DNA from: Euptelea pleiosperma
Lineage: Eukaryota; Streptophyta; Magnoliopsida; Ranunculales; Eupteleaceae
Assembly: GCA_035048495.1 (NCBI GenBank)
Contig: CM068546.1
Location: 38,706,674 to 38,770,673, forward strand
Length of the DNA stretch: 64,000 nucleotides
Reading direction: 5' to 3'
The position numbers were made by a program, and so were the translations under genes. Each line of letters opens with the position of its first letter. Position 1 is the first letter of the stretch. Shown here piece by piece: positions 56,859-64,000 of the stretch. The notes beneath the pieces are model-generated. The model did no database searches and was not told the origin of the DNA. It worked only from the letters and a program-made list of their open reading frames with translations.

Positions 56859-58775
56859 GTAGCTTTCTTCTCTTCTAGTTTCTCCTTCCGTTCATAGATC
56901 CTCGTCGATTTCAGGGAAATGTCTTTTCGTTATGTGTTTTCTTCATAGATTTTCTTCTATTGCGGGGAAATGTTTTGTTTTTCTGCTCTAATGAACTGGA
57001 TCTGGTTCGGATCCCTGTTTGTTGGGTCTTCTTTCGTTGTTTTCTTGAAATAAATCGGTTGAAATTGGTGTGTTTTGTGGATTTTTGGTAGAAATACTTG
57101 CAGATCTGAGTGTTCATGTGGTTTTGTTTTGTAAATGCGTTATTACAGTTAGTGGTACTTAATATTAACGATTTCGAGTTGATTTTTAGTAGATCTTGAT
57201 CCATGTGTTGAGGTTTTGAGGAATTGACTTTGGAGATTCAAAGATCTTGTAGTGCCACCGTTTTCCCCCCCTTTTGTCGACGCTTGTTTCATTCCGACAT
57301 GAACAGAGCTCTTTGAACTCACTATAGAATCTGTTTGCACTTCTTAGTCGATCTGGAGTAAAACTCTTCTGAAATTCGATTTTCTCCTAGAGTAGTTATA
57401 GTTGATGTTTCGGGATCCGTTTAAACTTGTTTTATCTAAACCAGTTAGTGATCCAGATCTTTTTTAAGTAGTTATCCTTTGATTTGTTTGCTCGGCCTGA
57501 GAACATTGTTTAAATTGCCAGAAATACAGTCGAAGCTGCCAGATCTAATGATATTTACTGATTTTGCATCAGCGTACTTGTTCCGAACTAGTTTTTGAGC
57601 TCTGGGGTTTAGGTTCATTGATTTCTATTGTTTTCTAACTCATGGCCTCTTTTCGTGGATTCCACTTCGAAAGCTGATTTCCAGAAGCGCTTAAGAAACT
57701 CGAAGATATGATCATTTTTACTGTTCCACTCCTTTGAGCTCTCGTCTTCTATAAGAAGTGTACTGGACCAGTGGTTGATCTGCCTTCAATTTCTGCCCAT
57801 CTTGCTCTGTTTTAGTCTCTGTTTTGGTTTATCTTTAATATTATTCTTTTAAAATATCGTATAAGAGGCGTTTCTGTAATAACAGATTTTAAGATCTTCT
57901 TGCTCGTGAAAGGATTCGATTAAAGATTTTTTGTGCGCGGCAAATCTGGGGGACATATATTTTGCTTGTTGGATTCTGATCTGATTTTAGGCCGAGTAGA
58001 TCTGTTAGAATCATAGTTAGCAATTCTGCGTACGGCAAAGATTCGGAATGGGTAAAGTTTGAGTTTAATTCGGTTTCAGGATATAAACATTCCATAAAAA
58101 AATTGGTCAGTGTTGAAGTTTTTATATTCATTTAGCCTAAAAAAGCCTGAATTCTACCGATTTTTTCATATATACTACTGTTTAATACGTTTTTATTAAA
58201 ATACTGTGAAATTCGTGTATTAAACACGAATACTATGCTTTTTATTCATTTAATATTAAAATTCACGGAATTTTTCTATTTTATTCTTTTCTTTTTTAAT
58301 TTTTAGTTTCTTTAAAAAAAATTCCATATTAACACGAATAATACGCCAATTTACTAACTAGGGTTAGAATGTTGTGTTTTTTCCATTCCCGCTCACACAG
58401 CTCGGATTAGTTAACAGTGTGTGTGTGGTGCATCATGTATGTTGAAGAACCAGTAGAAAATAAAAGTAGTGCCAGCTGTATCCACACTGTCTTTCTTTCC
58501 TTGTTGGTTTCAACCTGCCGTCCAGGTTGCCAGTGCGCTGTCCTTATCTTCGTAGGATTCCATTTGGGATTCCTTCCAACTTTTTATCCATAAATATGGT
58601 AGACAGAATCGGAAGTTCCTTCTTTGTTTTTTATCTGTTTGCATATTTTTGTAAAAAAAGCAACCTATGAAATTAATACCGCAAGTGGGTATTTTCTCTG
58701 AATGATCTCTCTTGCTCTTATATACTACCTCGTTCTTATATTCATATATTTGGTTTGCTTGTTTGTTTTGTGCAG
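56859..58775 (+). other. 5' UTR leader intron of SAMS
   Basis: CTTCCAG|GTAGCTTTC at the donor and TTTTGTGCAG|CTTGATATA at the acceptor, 9 bases before the start codon. About 1.9 kb and T-rich, with no MITE that I can recognise. Plant SAM synthetase genes commonly have one leader intron, and such introns often raise expression. Confidence 0.75.
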
Positions 58776-58784
58776 CTTGATATA

Positions 58785-59960
58785 ATGGAGACCTTCCTAT
58801 TCACCTCTGAGTCTGTGAACGAGGGTCACCCCGACAAGCTTTGCGACCAGATCTCCGATGCAGTTCTTGATGCCTGTCTTGAGCAGGACCCTGACAGCAA
58901 GGTGGCTTGTGAAACCTGCACCAAGACCAACATGGTCATGGTCTTTGGAGAGATCACAACCAAGGCCAATATCGACTATGAGAAGATTGTGCGTGACACT
59001 TGCCGTGCTATTGGATTTGTGTCCGACGATGTGGGTCTTGATGCTGACAACTGCAAGGTTTTGGTTAACATTGAGCAACAGAGCCCTGATATTGCCCAGG
59101 GTGTCCATGGCCACTTCACCAAGCGTCCAGAGGAGATAGGTGCCGGTGACCAGGGCCACATGTTTGGCTATGCCACCGACGAGACCCCTGAATTGATGCC
59201 CCTCAGTCACGTCCTTGCCACTAAGCTTGGGGCCCGCCTCACTGAGGTCCGCAAGAATGGCACCTGCCCCTGGTTGAGACCCGACGGCAAGACCCAGGTC
59301 ACTGTCGAGTACCACAATGACAATGGTGCCATGGTTCCCATCCGTGTCCACACTGTCCTCATCTCCACCCAGCATGACGAAACTGTTACCAATGATGAGA
59401 TTGCTGCTGACCTGAAGGAGCATGTCATCAAGCCCGTTGTTCCTGAGAAGTACCTTGATGAGAAGACGATCTTCCACCTCAACCCATCTGGCCGTTTTGT
59501 TATTGGTGGACCTCATGGTGATGCTGGTCTCACTGGACGCAAGATCATCATTGACACTTATGGAGGATGGGGAGCCCATGGTGGTGGTGCCTTCTCAGGC
59601 AAGGACCCCACCAAGGTTGACAGGAGTGGGGCCTACATTGTTAGACAGGCTGCCAAGAGCATTGTTGCCAGTGGGCTTGCCCGTCGGTGCATTGTACAGG
59701 TCTCTTATGCCATTGGTGTTCCCGAGCCCTTGTCGGTGTTCGTGGACACATACGGTACTGGAAAGATCCCAGACAAGGAAATCCTGAAGATTGTGAAGGA
59801 GAACTTCGACTTCAGGCCTGGGATGATCACCATCAACCTTGATTTGAAGAGAGGGGGCAATGGCAGGTTCTTGAAGACGGCAGCCTATGGTCATTTTGGC
59901 AGGGACGACGCGGACTTCACATGGGAGGTTGTGAAGCCCCTCAAGTGGGAGAAGGCCTAA
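58785..59960 (+). CDS. SAMS: S-adenosylmethionine synthetase
   Basis: A single coding exon for 391 aa, normal length. The enzyme makes S-adenosylmethionine from methionine and ATP in the cytosol, feeding methylation, polyamines, ethylene and lignin methylation. Signatures: GHPDK (residues 14-18), GAGDQG (119-124) and [10 protein letters not shown] (266-275) of the ATP and methionine sites. The start [10 protein letters not shown] is the usual plant N-terminus; the frame is open upstream to 58755 but that part lies in the leader intron. Codon use is GC-richer than in its neighbours, fitting a highly expressed gene. No intron interrupts the coding region. Confidence 0.97.
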   Translation: METFLFTSESVNEGHPDKLCDQISDAVLDACLEQDPDSKVACETCTKTNMVMVFGEITTKANIDYEKIVRDTCRAIGFVSDDVGLDADNCKVLVNIEQQSPDIAQGVHGHFTKRPEEIGAGDQGHMFGYATDETPELMPLSHVLATKLGARLTEVRKNGTCPWLRPDGKTQVTVEYHNDNGAMVPIRVHTVLISTQHDETVTNDEIAADLKEHVIKPVVPEKYLDEKTIFHLNPSGRFVIGGPHGDAGLTGRKIIIDTYGGWGAHGGGAFSGKDPTKVDRSGAYIVRQAAKSIVASGLARRCIVQVSYAIGVPEPLSVFVDTYGTGKIPDKEILKIVKENFDFRPGMITINLDLKRGGNGRFLKTAAYGHFGRDDADFTWEVVKPLKWEKA

Positions 59961-60914
59961 GCTTAATATCATTGAATTGGGACCCACCATCAACCTTACC
60001 TATGCTTTCCAAACGGAGTATTGTTTTTTTACTTTCTTCATGTGATATTTTCTGTTTGATTTTTATTTTCTTTCTTTAGTTTTTCTTTTGTCCGAAATGA
60101 TGGAAGGGAAAAAGTGCAGGCTCTGTATTATCTCATCTGGTGGGCGATATAAAATATTTCTACAGATGAGCAATGTAATGCGTGGTTTGTTAACAGAGAG
60201 TAGAGAGAATTAATTTGTTCCTACTAGGGTTGGGGGGGGAGGGGCACGTGTTGCACGTGACAGTTATTTGAAGATCATGGAAAGTTTGATGTTTTTAGAA
60301 TAATGGTGTTGAATGTCCCATTTACCTTCATAATTATCTATACTATAAATAGGCAATTGCAAAAGTTGGCCATTTTCTCTATCTTTTAGCCCCAATCAAA
60401 GAGCCGTGGGCAACTTTTACTTTTCCTTTGGTCTCTCTCTCACAACTTCTCCGCATAATCTTTTACTCCTACAAATTAAATGTCAAATAGTTTGTTTGCA
60501 ATTGCAAATAGTAACACAAGCTTACTGCAGAATGAAACCTACACATTGACAAAAATCTTGGCTTCAGCCAAGACTCAAAAGCATCTCCATTGTCAGCAAC
60601 ATAGCAATGACCTTTTAAATTGCTCATCTTTTCATATAGAATTGAAGTCAAGTCATTAGTGTTTAGCGTTGCGTGTGTCGGACTCGGGTTGAGTTGGGTT
60701 TGGCTAAAACCTTAACCCTAGCCCAACCTGATTTAATTCTGTTGTCAAAATTAAAGCTTGCCCAACCCGAGTATTGAAGGCGCCAACCCAACTCTAGCCC
60801 AAAGTTGAGTTGAGCCTGCCCAAGTTGCAGCCCTACCATTGACCCATGAATGTTTGGCTCACCCCTCAGTAGACCTAGGCTTCAAAAATAGCATGATTTG
60901 TGATTTGAATCTTA
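59961..60914. other. SAMS 3' flank
   Basis: The 3' UTR and flank. Around 60244-60262 GGCACGTG and GCACGTGAC occur in close succession. 60680-60835 is a repeat rich in AACCC/GGGTT. No further gene. Confidence 0.4.
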
Positions 60915-61223
60915 GGCCGTGTTTGATTGCACGGAAAATTTTCCCGAGAAAATACATCTGGGATATGCCTTAAATGGCTGATTGATAGCAATTGAGAACA
61001 CATATTTCAATCATGTGAGAAAATAAAGGTGTATTTTCAGGTGGAAATGAATTCTCACCTATCTGGATGGGAAATGAATTCCGGGCTTAGTAGGAAAAAT
61101 TATCCAGATTTAAATGGCTTGTTAGGGAAAATTATATAGATTTATACTGGCTAGCTAACAATGGACAGTTGTGTTTTCCTAAGGAAAATGCAATTTTCCC
61201 ACTTGGTAATCAAACACGGGGCC
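60915..61223. mobile_element. Tourist-like MITE, family F
   Basis: 309 bp, ends GGCCGTGTTTGATTGC and ATCAAACACGGGGCC, with TTA on both sides. It is the same length and family as 19083-19391. Confidence 0.85.
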
Positions 61224-61539
61224 TTATAAATTTGAGAATATGTGGATGCTCGTGCATCAATGCATCAATAGGTCTATCACGAGGTGAGACAAATATAGAT
61301 GACTTCAATAGGCCTGCCGGCTGCCGCGTGACATTTATGGGTACATCACCTCTTGACATCATAAAAACCTATTAAAAAGTAAGGAGCTGTTTGAAATTGT
61401 GGTACGTATTTAATAGTGGGCATTCTGTGGCCAAATCTCTACTTTTCTCATCTAAATACTACAGTAGATAGTAGATAAGAGTGTTTACAGGACTCCGTTG
61501 ACAGCCCTAAAATGACAGGAATCTGTACAGGACTCAATT

Positions 61540-61845
61540 GTTTGCCACATGGCACACTCTTAAGAGGACTCTGACCGTATGTATGTCTGGCCAATCCCTA
61601 GGTGGACCTAAAACTAAAATTCAGCCTGATTAGTGATTTCTAGGCATTGGATCGTTGTACCTCAAATACTCCTCTAATTCCCACAGTTGAGATCAACCCA
61701 TGAAAATAAGTCCAATTCAACGTCTAGAAATCACTAATCAGGCTGAATTTTGGTTTGTAGGTCCACCTAGGGGTTGGACAAACATCCATACGGTCAGAAT
61801 CCTCCAAAAATGTGCCACGTGTCATATATTGTGTCTTGTACAGAA
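61540..61845. mobile_element. G-box palindromic MITE, family A
   Basis: Left GCCACATGGCACACTCTTA, right AATGTGCCACGTGTCATATATTG. Outside it, ACAGCCCTAAAATGACAGGA and TATCATTTTAGGGCT extend the inverted ends to about 61499 and 61865. Confidence 0.68.
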
Positions 61846-61892
61846 TCCTATCATTTTAGGGCTATAAACGGAGCTTGACCCTATATATATAA

Positions 61893-62590
61893 CGGAAAAT
61901 TTCTAAAAAGAAAACAAACTTTAATCTATTTACAAAAACAAAAATAAATTTCTAACATTCCCAAAAAAAAGTAACTAAACGCTCCCTCACAGATATAAAA
62001 GGTGAACAGACTAACTGTTTCTCTGGACAAAAGCTGAAAAGGCTGACAAACACCCTTTTAAAGGGCGTCTGTACCTGACAGAGAGGAGTAAAACTTTTGT
62101 CCTGATGCGAGCCACATGGCACACTCTTATCGAACGATGACCGAATGGATGTTTGGCAAATCACTAGGTGGACCTACACAGTAAAAAAGAAACATGATTA
62201 GTGGTTTATAAGCGTTGGATTGAAGTTATTTTCATTAGTTGATTTTAATCGTAAAAATTTGAACGTTATTTGAGTGCAAAGATCCAAAGGTTGTAAATTA
62301 CTAATCAGACTGATTTTTGGACTGCAGGTCCATCAAGGGACTGATCAAACATCCATACGGTCAGCGTCCACTACGAGTGTGCCACGTGGCTCATATTGGG
62401 ACAAAAGTTTTACTCTTCTATGGGAAATGCCCTTTTAAAGGACGTCTGTCAAGGGACAGACACCGTTTAAAAGGGCGTTTGCCAGCCTTTTATTTCTGTC
62501 AAGGCGTTTTGTTACTTTTTTGGAATTATCAGAAATTTATTTTTATTTTTGTAAATAGATTAAAGTTTTTTTCTTTTTAAAAATTTTCCG
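61893..62590. mobile_element. Foldback MULE-like element, family C
   Basis: 698 bp, ends CGGAAAATTTCTAAAAAG and CTTTTTAAAAATTTTCCG, flanked by TATATATAA (61884-61892 and 62591-62599). The flanks are AT-rich, so the 9-bp TSD is less certain than for the copy at 37221-38113. It contains a family A MITE. Confidence 0.72.
62087..62416. mobile_element. G-box palindromic MITE, family A, inside element C
   Basis: Both outer ends are complete: GAGTAAAACTTTTGTCC and GGACAAAAGTTTTACTC. Left box is CACATGG, right box CACGTGG. This copy defines the family A termini best. Confidence 0.8.
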
Positions 62591-62649
62591 TATATATAAT
62601 ATATATTATTTCTTTGATTCTTTCAGTCGTTCTCTGGATTTAAATAGAA

Positions 62650-62824
62650 GAGTAAAACTTCTATCACAAGAAATTGTAAATCACACAATCACAAGCCAAT
62701 GAGTTCTCAACACAAGTGCTTTTTTGCAACGTACCCATGGGCTTTTGCTTTTAGGTGTACGTGCCGAGAACTTATTGGCTGTGATTGTGTGATTTGCAAT
62801 CCGACTGTGACACAAGTTTTACTC
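62650..62824. mobile_element. Palindromic MITE, family B, with 9-bp TSD
   Basis: 175 bp, from GAGTAAAACTTCTATCACA to GACACAAGTTTTACTC. Flanks TAAATAGAA and TAAATAGGA (8 of 9 identical). Confidence 0.85.
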
Positions 62825-63085
62825 TAAATAGGAAGCCCATTAATGAGAGGGGACTGATAGTGTCGGCATCTCTCTTTGTCGGTGAGATCCGTGAAATGTG
62901 GCTTGCACTATGGTACAATGAAATGACGATCCTAAGCTAAAATGTCACGGGACGTGCTATGTCGGCCGTGCAATGTGTGCTGGCTTCGATTTCTTATGGT
63001 AAGATGGACCACATGACCTTCTCAAGCATTTATATTCAATAACAGATTTTTCTTCTGGTCCTCTATCTCCTGAACTAGCCGTTGA

Positions 63086-63213
63086 CATGGTTCCAAGTCT
63101 AGGCCAATCCCGATCGGGCGAACCGGATTGGGATCGGAAGCCACCGATCTGACTAATATTTGGGCAATCCAGATGGGGATGGGCCTCCTCCAATCCCGAG
63201 ATTTTGAATTATA
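63086..63213. mobile_element. hAT-like MITE, family J (short)
   Basis: 128 bp, from CATGGTTCCAAGTCTAGG to GAGATTTTGAATTATA, flanked by GCCGTTGA and GCCGTTGG (7 of 8 identical). Confidence 0.65.
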
Positions 63214-63284
63214 GCCGTTGGTGTACTAGAGAAGGACATTCTGTAACTTTGTTGTCTTCAATATAATCTTGCTCATAAAAAAAG

Positions 63285-63583
63285 AGCATTTTAGTAACAC
63301 CCCTATGAAATTTGGAAGTAATTACTGATATCCTTTATACTTTCAAACTTTAGGATTACCCCCTTGACCTAGTTTAATAGTTGTTGACTGACACGGTCGT
63401 TAGCATTGTATATGATAGTCCTTTCATAGGTGAATAGACGGTCTCATTTTGCTTTTCACGTTCTAACGTTAGTCAAGATTCAAATGATTGTTACACTAGG
63501 TCAAGGGGTAATCATAAAGTCCGAAAGTATGAGGGGGTATTACTAATTACTTCCAAATTTCAGGGGTGTTACTAAAATACCCT
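63285..63583. mobile_element. Palindromic MITE at the window's right side
   Basis: Left GCATTTTAGTAACACCCC and GAAATTTGGAAGTAATTA, right TAATTACTTCCAAATTTC and GGGGTGTTACTAAAATACC, with inner CCCCCTTGACCTAG and CTAGGTCAAGGGG. TSD not established. Confidence 0.7.
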
Positions 63584-64000
63584 TAAAAAAAAGAGAGATT
63601 TTTCTTCCGAAGAATCCCAACTCAGTACCTCTGCAAAATGGACGCTTTTGCCACTTCAAATGAGTCACCGACATGATCTTCATCTACATCAACATGACAA
63701 CATCCAACGGTCCCAATGCATATATAATAGGTAGACTGCCACATGCCTTTAAATGCATTCACGATCTCTAGAAAAGGGCATTTGGCCCATGTTGGATACG
63801 TGGATCTCATCTAGCAATGACAGTCCCTTTTTTTTTTTTATGTGGACCCCTCCATGTGGAGCTGTGGAGCCATCTTTCAAGTGCACATGGCAGAGAAATA
63901 TTCCAACTTTTTAAAATACTCTCCTGTCAATTAACGTGGATCCCACTTCATTTACAGATGGCAGCACCTGTGATGGTTCCATATATCTACTAGCTTCACG
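63584..64000. other. Window end, no gene
   Basis: No ORF with a recognisable domain. CACATGGCAG...TCCACATGG-type fragments suggest further palindrome remnants. Confidence 0.35.

Noticed and set aside
58797..59579. 260-codon open frame on the minus strand inside SAMS
   Set aside because: It is antisense to a strongly conserved gene and arises from its codon bias; no domain is visible.
60244..60262. Double CACGTG downstream of SAMS as a regulatory module
   Set aside because: It lies in the 3' flank with no gene starting nearby; chance cannot be excluded.

Overview
This is nuclear DNA from a flowering plant. Its genes have plant architectures: GH3 beta-xylosidases of the BXL type, a PLS-class PPR protein, a type I MADS-box gene, a class III peroxidase and an S-adenosylmethionine synthetase with a long leader intron. 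The space between genes is filled with small DNA transposons. I cannot name the species; a non-grass angiosperm is as far as I would go, and that is inference.

Eight protein genes are supported. Exon boundaries were read by hand from splice sites and reading-frame continuity. In order: BXL-A (minus, 751-5775, 7 exons, 794 aa); an E+-type PPR protein (plus, 8094-9845, intronless, 583 aa); a double-MATH/TRAF-like protein (minus, 11183-14238, 6 exons, 330 aa); a type I MADS-box protein (plus, 17571-18485, intronless, 304 aa); a ZNF598/Hel2-type RING-zinc-finger E3 ligase of ribosome quality control (plus, 22225-27917, 7 exons, 844 aa); BXL-B (minus, 31106-35019, 7 exons, 795 aa), a paralogue of BXL-A; a secreted class III peroxidase (minus, 39291-42792, 2 exons, 336 aa); and S-adenosylmethionine synthetase (plus, 58785-59960, 391 aa). 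There is also a tRNA-Phe(GAA)-like gene at 28989-29061 with several pair-breaking substitutions. BXL-A, BXL-B and the peroxidase are all secreted and could act in the cell wall; the other genes are functionally unrelated neighbours.

The stretch 42.9-56.7 kb has no gene I can support and is essentially transposon on transposon. The main repeat families are: (A) a palindromic element of about 300-380 bp whose arms each carry CACGTGG, with many copies; (B) a 175-180 bp palindrome with the same termini as A and a 9-bp target-site duplication (TSD); (C) a 700-900 bp foldback with 9-bp TSDs; (D, E, J) hAT-like MITEs with 8-bp TSDs; (F, H) Tourist-like MITEs with TTA or TAA TSDs; (G) another palindrome family; and a mini-Helitron family (TC...CTAG, 3' hairpin, insertion between A and T) that forms a head-to-tail array in an intron of BXL-A. 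Two SINE copies and two LINE remnants are also present. Several nests can be ordered in time from TSDs and interrupted copies.

I found no operon-like system, CRISPR or clearly new protein system. The most unusual material is the repeat biology: dispersed G-box palindromes beside promoters, the intronic Helitron array, a MATH gene fragment copied to the upstream side of the MADS gene, and datable insertion nests.
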